64,000 bases of DNA, taken from assembly GCA_052148155.1 (NCBI GenBank), contig JBKQIY010000019.1:173559-237558 (forward strand). The letters run 5' to 3'. Position 1 is the stretch's first letter. Every line of letters begins with the position of its first letter. The notes below the pieces were generated by a model. That model worked only from the letters and a program-made list of their open reading frames with translations, was not told where the DNA came from and made no database searches. The translations under genes were made by a program, and so were the position numbers. The DNA comes from JBBQER01 sp052148155. GTDB lineage: Bacteria > Actinomycetota > Acidimicrobiia > IMCC26256 > PALSA-610. Shown piece by piece: positions 25,468 through 32,790 of this stretch.

Positions 25468-26227
25468 AGCGCAACACGGCCGGGTCGCAGTCGTCACCGG
25501 CGCGTCGGCGGGCATCGGCCGCGCGATCGCGGTGGCGCTCGGCGGGATCGGCTGGTCGGTCGCCGTCGGGGCCCGTCGAGCGGACCAACTCGAAGAGACC
25601 GCTCAGCTCGTCGCAGACGCCGGCGGCCGCCCATACGGTCAAACCCTCGACGTGTGTCGCCCCGAGTCGATCGACGCGTTCCTCGCCGCCACCCACGCAG
25701 AACTCGGACCGGTCGACGTGTTGGTCAACAACGCAGGCATTGCAGCACCCGGACGGCTGCATGAGATGAGTGACGAACAACACGAGCAGATCCTCGCGAC
25801 GAATCTCCTCGGCCCGATACTCGTCACCAAGCGGGTCGTCGCCGCACTCCGCGCCCGCCGCGCCGCGGGCGACATCGTGTTCATCTCCTCGGACGCAGCC
25901 GTCAATCCGCGTCCCGTTCTCGGTACGTACGGCGTCTCCAAATCTGGACTCGAGGCCTATGCGACCACGCTCGCCCTCGAGTCCGAGGACTTCCCGATCC
26001 GCTCGTCGATCGTGCGCGTCGGCCCGACACTCACCGGATTCGCCGACGGCTGGGACACCAGCATGTTCGCCGAGGTCATCCCCCACTGGCAACGCTTCGG
26101 GATTCAGCGCCACTTCAACACGATGCGTGCCGACGACGTCGCTCGCGCGGTCGTGTCGGTCGTGACTGCACCGCCTCACATGTGGACGCGCCTCGTCGAG
26201 GTGCAGCCACTCCCGCCGACTACTTGA
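25451..26227 (+). CDS. short-chain dehydrogenase/reductase
   Basis: A 258-residue SDR with TGASAGIGRA (residues 16-25), NNAGIAAPG, ISSDAAVNP and the YGVSK active site. Its C-terminal segment (MWTRLVEVQPLPP) departs from the usual FVTGxxxxVDGG end, as in the SDR subgroup acting in lipid or terpenoid degradation. The GTG start at 25451 overlaps the preceding SDR gene, so the two are coupled and may catalyse consecutive or reverse oxidations. Its end overlaps the convergent cyclase gene by eight bases. Confidence 0.87.
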   Translation: MSGLLEAQHGRVAVVTGASAGIGRAIAVALGGIGWSVAVGARRADQLEETAQLVADAGGRPYGQTLDVCRPESIDAFLAATHAELGPVDVLVNNAGIAAPGRLHEMSDEQHEQILATNLLGPILVTKRVVAALRARRAAGDIVFISSDAAVNPRPVLGTYGVSKSGLEAYATTLALESEDFPIRSSIVRVGPTLTGFADGWDTSMFAEVIPHWQRFGIQRHFNTMRADDVARAVVSVVTAPPHMWTRLVEVQPLPPTT

Positions 26228-27152
26228 TCGCGGTGGGCGCGGCGGGGGCACCGACCGCGCCGGTCAGCGGAAGCGGCGTCGACACCAACAGAAAATCGTG
26301 CTGGCCGTCGGCGGCGCAGTCGGCGGCCAGATCATCGAGGTGCCAGTTCTGACCCTGAGTCAGACCGATGTCTCGCAAGTGAATCATGTGTACAGGCATG
26401 AACACCCGCGTGTCCTCGCACGGGTAGACCTCAAAGGTCATCGTGTCTGTCGCGACGATTGCAACGTCGTGGTCGCGGATCCAGGCGATCGACTGTGTCG
26501 ACAATCCGGGTGCCGGCATCGAGTAGCGGCGCTTGTCGCCGGCCCGCAAAAAATGCATATGCCCGGTCCGCACAAGAACCGCATCTCCTGATTCGACGTG
26601 CAGACCAGCCGCCGACGCGGCGCGCTCAAGGTCATCGCCAGTGATCGGATAGTTCTCGTCGAAGTGATCGACACCGTGCAGACGAGCGATGTCGAGCATC
26701 ACGCCGCGCGTCGCGATCGCACCCAACTGCTCGATGCCGAGCCGCGCCGCGCCTGCGGGAGATACGACGGAGCCCGGTGTGTCGTTCCAGAGCTTCCCTT
26801 CGTACCCGACGTGTGCGAGAGCATCCAGGTGGGTCGCGGCCTGCGAACCCATGTGAAATGCATCGTCGCTCGTCGTAAAGTCGGACGGGTCGCCAGTGAA
26901 TGACAGGTTCACGGCGTAGGTCCGGAGCTCGGGGTTGACGCGCTCGGGCATGTTCTTGGTGTCCCATTGCGGTCCGCTCTGGTCGAACGGGATCGCGAGC
27001 GAGAACAGCCGGCCGGTGCGCGCTGCGCCGACGCCCCGCATCACCACAGAGTCGGTGATGAGGTTCAGGGTGCCCCGTTGGTCGTCGGCGCCCCAACGAC
27101 CCCAGTTCGAAACGCGTTGTGCGAGCTCTCGCAAATCGGGCGTCAGAGGCAC
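26220..27152 (-). CDS. cyclase family protein (kynurenine formamidase-like)
   Basis: The 310-residue protein belongs to the metal-dependent 'cyclase' hydrolases. The metal site region is FHMGSQAATHLDALAHVGY, close to the family's HxGTHxDxxxH signature, and a second His/Glu area follows near MHFLRAGDK. Relatives hydrolyse N-formylkynurenine, isatin or other lactone/amide rings. GTG at 27152 lies seven bases from a TAGCGT -10 element that is shared with the divergent aguA promoter. The N-terminal DQRGTLNLIT motif is typical of the larger subgroup. Confidence 0.87.
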   Translation of the reverse strand: MPLTPDLRELAQRVSNWGRWGADDQRGTLNLITDSVVMRGVGAARTGRLFSLAIPFDQSGPQWDTKNMPERVNPELRTYAVNLSFTGDPSDFTTSDDAFHMGSQAATHLDALAHVGYEGKLWNDTPGSVVSPAGAARLGIEQLGAIATRGVMLDIARLHGVDHFDENYPITGDDLERAASAAGLHVESGDAVLVRTGHMHFLRAGDKRRYSMPAPGLSTQSIAWIRDHDVAIVATDTMTFEVYPCEDTRVFMPVHMIHLRDIGLTQGQNWHLDDLAADCAADGQHDFLLVSTPLPLTGAVGAPAAPTAIK

Positions 27153-27159
27153 GCGCGGA

Positions 27160-27169
27160 ACGCTAGCTT
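27160..27169. promoter_or_regulatory. shared bidirectional -10 element, cyclase gene and aguA
   Basis: The 10-base stretch ACGCTAGCTT contains TAGCTT on the plus strand (27164-27169), six bases before the aguA GTG. On the minus strand it contains TAGCGT (27165-27160), seven bases before the cyclase GTG. The two elements share the central TA. Both genes lack ribosome sites, so both transcripts are probably leaderless and may compete for RNA polymerase. Confidence 0.55.
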
Positions 27170-27175
27170 GCGATC

Positions 27176-28180
27176 GTGGTACTGCCCTCGGGATCGCGCA
27201 TGCCGGCCGAGACCGCACGCCACGAACGCACGATCATGGCATGGCCGACCGAGGCCATGGCCGAGATCGGACTCTGGGGCGACGCAGGCCTCGAAGGAGC
27301 GCGTCGCGTCTACGCCGAGATCGCTTGCACGATCGCGCACTATGAGCCCGTATCGATGGTCGCCGCACCCGCCGACGCGCCATCGGCGCAGCAGTCTTGC
27401 GGAGCGGATGTTGACGTGGTCGCGCTGCCTGTCGACGATTCCTGGATGCGTGACACCGGCCCGATCGTCGTTGTCGCCGATGGCGCCCGGCACGCCCTCC
27501 ACTTTCGTTTCAATGCTTGGGGCGAGAAATGGTCGCCGTGGGACGCCGACGCGGTCGTCGGCGCCGCGATCGCCAGGCGGCTCGGGCTCGCGGTGCACGA
27601 GGTGCCGATGGTCCTCGAGGGCGGCTCAATCGCGGTCGACGGTGCCGGACTGCTCGTGACGACTGAGCGATGCCTGCTCAACAAGAATCGAAACCCGCAG
27701 ATGGGACCGGTCGAAATCGAAGACATGCTCCGTCGTCATCTCGGGGTCGAACGCATCGTGTGGCTAGCTGACGGGATCGCCGAGGATGACGGCACCGACG
27801 GTCACGTCGACAACGTCGTCGCGTTCAGTGCTCCGCGAAAGGCGTTGCTGCAGGGCTGCGACGACGTGTCCAATCCGAACTACACGATCGCCCGCGATAA
27901 CCGCCGGCGGTTGGAGGTCGCCGGGATCGACGTTGTCGAGATCCCGGTGTTGCCATACGGACGCGTCGCGGCCAGCCGGCTGCTACCCGTGCCGTTCGTC
28001 AACCTGTACGCGTTGAACGGCGCGGTGCTCGTGCCGACCAGTGGATCCAGTGCCGACTCGGCGATGCTCGAGATCATCGCCGAGCAGTATCCCGACCGCG
28101 ACGTCGTCGCGGTACCCGGGACGATCCTCGCTCACGGCGGCGGCGGCGTGCACTGCATCACCCAACAGGTGCCGGTATGA
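27176..28180 (+). CDS. aguA: agmatine deiminase
   Basis: The 334-residue protein converts agmatine to N-carbamoylputrescine. Hallmarks of the guanidine-modifying pentein fold are WMRDTGPIVV, the EGGSIAVDG loop, GTDGHVDNVV with the catalytic Asp/His, and the C-terminal GGGGVHCITQQ bearing the nucleophilic Cys. The usual sequence in that last motif is GGGNIHCITQQ. The gene is followed by aguB with an ATGA overlap, giving the agmatine-to-putrescine route. GTG at 27176 is supported by the -10 element six bases before it. Confidence 0.95.
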   Translation: MVLPSGSRMPAETARHERTIMAWPTEAMAEIGLWGDAGLEGARRVYAEIACTIAHYEPVSMVAAPADAPSAQQSCGADVDVVALPVDDSWMRDTGPIVVVADGARHALHFRFNAWGEKWSPWDADAVVGAAIARRLGLAVHEVPMVLEGGSIAVDGAGLLVTTERCLLNKNRNPQMGPVEIEDMLRRHLGVERIVWLADGIAEDDGTDGHVDNVVAFSAPRKALLQGCDDVSNPNYTIARDNRRRLEVAGIDVVEIPVLPYGRVAASRLLPVPFVNLYALNGAVLVPTSGSSADSAMLEIIAEQYPDRDVVAVPGTILAHGGGGVHCITQQVPV

Positions 28181-29136
28181 GCGATCCTGAGCTCTTCACC
28201 GCGTACGAGGTCCTGGCGTCGCCGGCTCGGGTGTACCCGCCGTCCCGTCCGCGGCTTCGCGTCGGCCTGGTGCAGGAACGTTGGCACGCCGACCCGAACG
28301 AGCACCGCGGCGCGATCGCGGCATCGGTTCGACTTGCCGCCCAACAAGGCGCGCGGCTGGTATGCCTCCAGGAGTTGACGCTCAGCGCGTACTTCGCCAC
28401 GACGCCCGACGGTCCCGCCGGCGCGAGTGTCGAACCGGAAGCACTTCCGGGCGGACCGACACACATCTTCGCACGAGACCTCGCGGCCGAAACCGGCGCG
28501 TACATCCACGCGTCGCTGTACGAACAGGCACCGCACAGTAACCCCAACGATCTCGGGTTCAACACGGCGATCGTCGTCTCACCCGACGGCTCGCTCGTCG
28601 CGCAGACGCGAAAGCTCCACTTGCCGGTCACCGCGGGCTACTACGAGGATCGCTACTTCCAAGCGGGCGATACGGGCTTTCCGGTCGTCGATCTCGCCGA
28701 GACTCGCTTCGGCTTTCCGACCTGCTGGGACCAGTGGTTTCCGGAGGTCGCGCGGGCCTACGCGCTGCTCGGTGCGGATGTGCTCGTCTACCCGACCGCG
28801 ATCGGGTCGGAACCGGATCATCCGGACTTCGATACCGAGCCATTATGGGAGCAGGTGATCCGCGCGAACGGGATCGCGAACGGCACGTTCATGGTCGTTG
28901 CGAACCGGATCGGGACAGAGGCACCGGTCACGTTCTACGGTTCGTCGTTTATCAGCGATCCCTACGGGCGGGTGCTGGTGCAGGCGCCGCGTGATCGGCC
29001 CGCCGTCCTCGTCGCCGACCTTGATCTCGATCAGCGTCGCGACTGGCTTGCACTGTTCCCGTTGCTTGCGACCCGCCGCCCCAGCGCATACGGGGTGCTT
29101 GTCGATCCGAGTCGAACGGACATGATTGCGGAATGA
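28177..29136 (+). CDS. aguB: N-carbamoylputrescine amidase (nitrilase family)
   Basis: A 319-residue carbon-nitrogen hydrolase with the Glu-Lys-Cys triad: Glu in CLQELTLSAYF, Lys in RKLHLP, and Cys in FPTCWDQWFPE. It splits N-carbamoylputrescine into putrescine, CO2 and ammonia. The N-terminus is about 25 residues longer than most relatives. It is translationally coupled to aguA upstream and to a 59-residue protein downstream, each by ATGA. The pathway could supply putrescine or release nitrogen; the latter would fit the glutamine synthetases at 32-41 kb. Confidence 0.94.
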   Translation: MSDPELFTAYEVLASPARVYPPSRPRLRVGLVQERWHADPNEHRGAIAASVRLAAQQGARLVCLQELTLSAYFATTPDGPAGASVEPEALPGGPTHIFARDLAAETGAYIHASLYEQAPHSNPNDLGFNTAIVVSPDGSLVAQTRKLHLPVTAGYYEDRYFQAGDTGFPVVDLAETRFGFPTCWDQWFPEVARAYALLGADVLVYPTAIGSEPDHPDFDTEPLWEQVIRANGIANGTFMVVANRIGTEAPVTFYGSSFISDPYGRVLVQAPRDRPAVLVADLDLDQRRDWLALFPLLATRRPSAYGVLVDPSRTDMIAE

Positions 29137-29312
29137 CAATCAGCGAACGTATCGACTGCATGGAGTGCGCGGGCCGCGGCACCGCACAACTGGTGCAAGC
29201 CCTCGACCCAGAGATGTTGTTGCAGGAGGGCGACGTGTTGGTCTACGTATGCAGCGACTGCGCCCAACGCTGGGATGTCGTCGTCGACGAAGACGACCTC
29301 ACCGAGGACTGA
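29133..29312 (+). CDS. 59-residue CxxC/CxxC (zinc-ribbon-like) protein
   Basis: This small gene starts at the ATG that overlaps the aguB stop (ATGA) and ends with TGA at 29310-29312. The protein starts MTISERIDCMECAGRGTAQL, has a second pair in VCSDCAQRW, and ends in an acidic tail VVVDEDDLTED. The CMEC and CSDC pairs, about 30 residues apart, can form one treble-clef or ribbon zinc site. Its coupling to aguAB suggests a dedicated partner or regulator of agmatine use, but the role is unknown. Confidence 0.72.
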   Translation: MTISERIDCMECAGRGTAQLVQALDPEMLLQEGDVLVYVCSDCAQRWDVVVDEDDLTED

Positions 29313-29323
29313 CCTCCGCTCGG

Positions 29324-30433
29324 TCAGACCGGCGCGCCGTCGTCGCCGCGCTGGAGTCCGTACTTTGGGAATGGCCCGAAAAAGCCGTGTTCGTGCAACC
29401 CGAATCCGACCTCGCCCGTACTTGCCTCGAACCGCGCGACATGGTCAACGATCCCGTACCATCCCCACGTTTCGAGCTCGTCCTGGGTCCACTCTCGGTA
29501 CTGCACCACGAGCGGTCCCTGATACATGCCGTGACGCCACTCGTCATCCATGCCGTAGCCGGTCCCGACCGCGATGTACGCATGTCGAAGTGGGATGACT
29601 GCGACGTCGAATCCTCCACTCGGGGCCTCGGGGAACGACAATCTGGAGGGTGTTCGGATCATGCGGGTTCCGGGCTCGAGCGTGTGCTCGAACTCGGGAC
29701 GGCCAAGCCATTCATGCCCGCGGACGGGATCGTTCCAGATGCGCACCGCCTCCTCGAGCGCGCGGTGTCCGGTCGGCTCCTCTTGAACGATGTACAGCAG
29801 CGAGAAGTCGTCGAACTGCATCGGCGCGTAGTTCCACATGCCGGCCATGGACGGCGTCGTGCCGCGCACGCCGGCCGGCTCGGCCTCGCCGACGGGCCGC
29901 ACACCCCACGATCGGTCACGGGTTCCCTTCCAACGGTCGGGCGTGACGGCGATCGTCTCGCCCTCGACCTGGAGGGTCCCCTCCCAGTGGCCGGTCTGCG
30001 CGAATCGGTGACTGTCGAACATCACGCGACCGTGCGAGCGTACGAAGTGTTGCGGCTCCTCGAACGCCGGAATCGCCCCGGTCCACGTCAGATCGAACGC
30101 GAGTGGATGTTCACTCGACTCCAAGATCACCCGGACGGACCTGAGGGGTTCGACCACCTCGACACGGAACGGCCCAACCGTCGTGTCCATACGATCGCCC
30201 AGCTCCTTCGACGCCCGCAGCACGCGCTGCTTGTCGTTGGAGCAGACGCACGCGAACGCGTCCTGGGTCGCGAGATTCGGGTACTGCCCCATCCCGATGA
30301 CCATGAACAGCTCATCGGTCGAGCCGTGCAAGTTGAAGTAGTAGCGGTCGTAGAAGTTGCGATCACTTGTTCCGACGTGCCGGATCGGCGCGGCGATCTG
30401 GTGGATCGGATAGTCGTCCATCGACGAGAGCAC
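29324..30433 (-). CDS. conserved hypothetical protein of actinobacteria
   Basis: The 369-residue protein has a lipocalin/AttH-like or DUF7064-type pattern: repeated beta-strand pairs such as RYYFNLHGSTDELFMVIGMG, TWTGAIPAFEEP, HWEGTLQVEGETIAV and RDRSWGVRPVG, then an EWRHGMYQGPLVVQYREW block. Relatives are frequent in mycobacteria and in steroid- or lipid-degrading operons, without a known reaction. GTG at 30433 is preceded by GGAGG at five bases. It is convergent with the agu operon 11 bases away. Confidence 0.75.
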   Translation of the reverse strand: MLSSMDDYPIHQIAAPIRHVGTSDRNFYDRYYFNLHGSTDELFMVIGMGQYPNLATQDAFACVCSNDKQRVLRASKELGDRMDTTVGPFRVEVVEPLRSVRVILESSEHPLAFDLTWTGAIPAFEEPQHFVRSHGRVMFDSHRFAQTGHWEGTLQVEGETIAVTPDRWKGTRDRSWGVRPVGEAEPAGVRGTTPSMAGMWNYAPMQFDDFSLLYIVQEEPTGHRALEEAVRIWNDPVRGHEWLGRPEFEHTLEPGTRMIRTPSRLSFPEAPSGGFDVAVIPLRHAYIAVGTGYGMDDEWRHGMYQGPLVVQYREWTQDELETWGWYGIVDHVARFEASTGEVGFGLHEHGFFGPFPKYGLQRGDDGAPV

Positions 30434-30476
30434 GAGACCTCCAACAAGCGGTTGTCGAAGGCGCAGTATGCCAGCG

Positions 30477-30692
30477 TCAGGACGCGAGGCGTGCGATCGG
30501 GCCCGTCGAAACGCGTCGAATCTCGACGATCCGGCTGGTGCGGAACGACGCGACCCTCAGCGCGAACGCCGAGGCCAACCCACCACCGCCGTTGCGGTCG
30601 AAGAAGGTCGTGAGTGGGCCTTCTTGCTCGTACGCATCGGCGTCGAGCACTTGAGTCGTCGTGTCGTCTTCGAAGTGCACTTCGAATCCCAT
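30477..30692 (-). CDS. small conserved-looking protein, unknown function
   Basis: A 71-residue protein starts MGFEVHFEDDTTTQVLDADA, continues YEQEGPLTTFFDRNGGGGLA and ends SFRTSRIVEIRRVSTGPIAR. It reads like a compact beta-rich domain of a small cytoplasmic protein. It lies 43 bases upstream of the previous gene on the same strand, so they may be cotranscribed. The longer frame upstream of its ATG is Arg-rich and judged non-coding. No function is recognised. Confidence 0.6.
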   Translation of the reverse strand: MGFEVHFEDDTTTQVLDADAYEQEGPLTTFFDRNGGGGLASAFALRVASFRTSRIVEIRRVSTGPIARLAS

Positions 30693-31511
30693 ATGGACAA
30701 TGTACGCCGACGAGGCTGTGGATCGATAGAGGAACAACTTGGGGACAAGGCTGGGGACGACCCTCGCGAACGGTCGGCCTTGTCGTATCGTCATCCCGTC
30801 ACACGCCCGTGACGGACCTACACCCGTGATCAACTCGATGTGCTTGTCGGCGTGCGCGCTCACGCGCTGTTCGGTTCGCTGATCGCGAGGTCGGTGCGCA
30901 CTCGCGTTTGGCGCGAACTCGTCGGTCGCGCGGCCGGCTCCCACTTTCGCGATCCGGCGCCATGGCGATGAGGACGCCCGACTGCTCACGCCGACGCGTG
31001 CGCAAGGCATCCCCACATCACGATCGAACGCGCCGGCAACGTGGAGGACCAGCGCTTGAACGCGGCTCGGACAAGCAAGCCGCATCACGTCGCCCGACGA
31101 GCAGGTATTTACCTGCGCGAACCGAAGGCGTCGATCCTCACCACCGCGCGCGAGAGGTCGAGGTGCCACTGCAGCCGAGTGGCGAACTGGTTCGCCACGA
31201 TTCGCCGAAGGCGACGCGCGACGCCTTCCCACCATCTCGGTATCGACGCTCCAAACACAAGAGGGTGCTCGTCCGCCAGCGCGCGTGGGCGTCCACTGCG
31301 CAGCGAAGCGTCCTCGACGCCTGCGTAGTCGTGGTTACGGCCATGACCACGACCGACGCCACGGCGCTGACCGACCGCAGCGACGCGCGGCGCGGACAAG
31401 TGTGTCCGACGCGGACCGCAACACGCAGTCGTCGAAGCGGCTCGATGGTCCTCGTCCTGCGACCATGCAAGTACGCGGATGCCTACGGGACCGCGATGGC
31501 GCTCAACGATG
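30693..31511. other. intergenic region without recognised genes
   Basis: About 820 bases hold only Arg- and Pro-rich frames on both strands. The longest plus frame is antisense to PPK2 further on and shows no motif. No tRNA, repeat or clear hairpin with a U tract was found. A decayed gene cannot be excluded. Confidence 0.5.
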
Positions 31512-31724
31512 TCATGCATCCGCCCCGAGCGTGGTTCGGGGGTGTTCATCCTCCTGCGAGCCGAAGTCGATCTCCCAACTCGCCGCCGTTGCCTCCCGCA
31601 GTTCAGGTGACGGATGCGCGTGCCGGAATTCGACGATATCGGCCGGTGACGATGACACGAGGTCAGGGATGTGCCGGACGCCGAGCTGTTCGGTTATTGC
31701 ACGACGTATCGGGTCGGGACCCAT
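31512..31724 (-). CDS. possible small protein downstream of PPK2
   Basis: A 70-residue frame starts at the ATG at 31724 inside the end of the PPK2 gene (31-base overlap, same strand, different frame). It begins MGPDPIRRAITEQLGVRHIP and contains ADIVEFRHAHPSPELREATA, with a balanced acidic and basic composition. The ribosome site is weak, but an overlap of this kind allows coupled translation. No family is recognised. Confidence 0.4.
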   Translation of the reverse strand: MGPDPIRRAITEQLGVRHIPDLVSSSPADIVEFRHAHPSPELREATAASWEIDFGSQEDEHPRTTLGADA

Positions 31725-32581
31725 GTCTGGCTGTCGATCGGCGGTCGCTGGTAGGAGCGCTGTTGGCGGGGCGGAAGTTCGACAGCCTCGTGCGGCACCG
31801 TGTCGTAAGGCACGACCTGAAGAAGGTGGCTGATGATGTTGAGTCGTGCGGCCCGCTTGTCGTTGGCATCGACCACGTGCCATGGCGCCTCCTTGATGTC
31901 CGTGTAGGAGAACATCTCGTCTTTCGCCTCGGCGTAGTCGACCCAGCGGGCGCGGGCCTCGAGGTCCATCGGGCTCAGCTTCCACCGTTTCCCCGGGTTG
32001 TTGATCCGATCAGTGAATCGCCGTTCCTGTTCTTCGTCGCTCAACGACAGCCAGTACTTGACGACGATGGTTCCCGATCGCACGATGGCGCGCTCGATGA
32101 GTGGGCACGTGCGCAGGAAATCGGCGTGTTCGTCCTCGGTGCAAAAGCCCATGACGCGCTCGACCCCGGCGCGGTTGTACCAACTCCGGTCGAACAGCAC
32201 GATCTCACCGGCGGCCGGAAGGTGTGCGATGTACCGCTGGAAGTACCACTGTGTGCGCTCCCGCTCGGTCGGCGTACCGAGCGCCACGACCCGGCAGTAG
32301 CGCGCGTTGAGGCGCTCCATGATCCGCTTGATCGTCCCGCCCTTGCCGGCCGTATCGCGGCCCTCGAAGATCACCATGACCCGCAGACCGTGGTGAACGA
32401 TCCACTCCTGCATCAGCACCAGCTCGGTCTGGAGGCGAGCGAGCTCCTTCTCGTAGGCGCTCTTGCTCACGACCTTTGGGCCTTCGGGAGGCGTCGCCGG
32501 CGCGACGGCAAGGCTCTTCTTCTTGGCGCCCTGCGATCCGTTCGTCTCGTGCAGCTTCGTTTTCGTGGAGTCCTTAGCCAT
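31694..32581 (-). CDS. ppk2: polyphosphate kinase 2
   Basis: A 295-residue PPK2 kinase that uses polyphosphate to phosphorylate nucleoside mono- or diphosphates. Walker A is GRDTAGKGGTI (74-84), Walker B is LFDRSWYNRAGVE with Asp131, and the lid region is NARYCRVVALGTPTERERTQ. The N-terminal 40 residues are Lys/Ser rich and low complexity. ATG at 32581 was chosen over an upstream Met because it starts the low-complexity tail. It is divergent from the type III glutamine synthetase, so both may respond to nitrogen or energy state. Confidence 0.93.
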   Translation of the reverse strand: MAKDSTKTKLHETNGSQGAKKKSLAVAPATPPEGPKVVSKSAYEKELARLQTELVLMQEWIVHHGLRVMVIFEGRDTAGKGGTIKRIMERLNARYCRVVALGTPTERERTQWYFQRYIAHLPAAGEIVLFDRSWYNRAGVERVMGFCTEDEHADFLRTCPLIERAIVRSGTIVVKYWLSLSDEEQERRFTDRINNPGKRWKLSPMDLEARARWVDYAEAKDEMFSYTDIKEAPWHVVDANDKRAARLNIISHLLQVVPYDTVPHEAVELPPRQQRSYQRPPIDSQTWVPTRYVVQ

Positions 32582-32663
32582 GGCCGCGAAGCGTACGGAT
32601 GCCCAGGACCCCTTATATTGCCGACCCATGAACGTCGGATTTCCGATGCCCCGGTCCCGGTAG

Positions 32664-32691
32664 GTTCATATTCCGGAAACGTTTGCGATAC
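32664..32691 (+). promoter_or_regulatory. possible GlnR-like site upstream of glutamine synthetase III
   Basis: GTTCA (32664-32668), GAAAC (32676-32680) and GATAC (32687-32691) lie at 11-12 base intervals about 100 bases before the ATG at 32791. This resembles, imperfectly, the GTnAC/GAAAC half-sites of actinobacterial GlnR. The match is by eye and weak. Confidence 0.25.
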
Positions 32692-32790
32692 GCGCCGGCC
32701 TCAGGTTCGCGATCAGATGTCAATGGCAGCGGGCGGAGGCTTGCTCGTTCTGCGCCCACCGGGGTCTTGTACGCGACAAAGGAGCGAACG

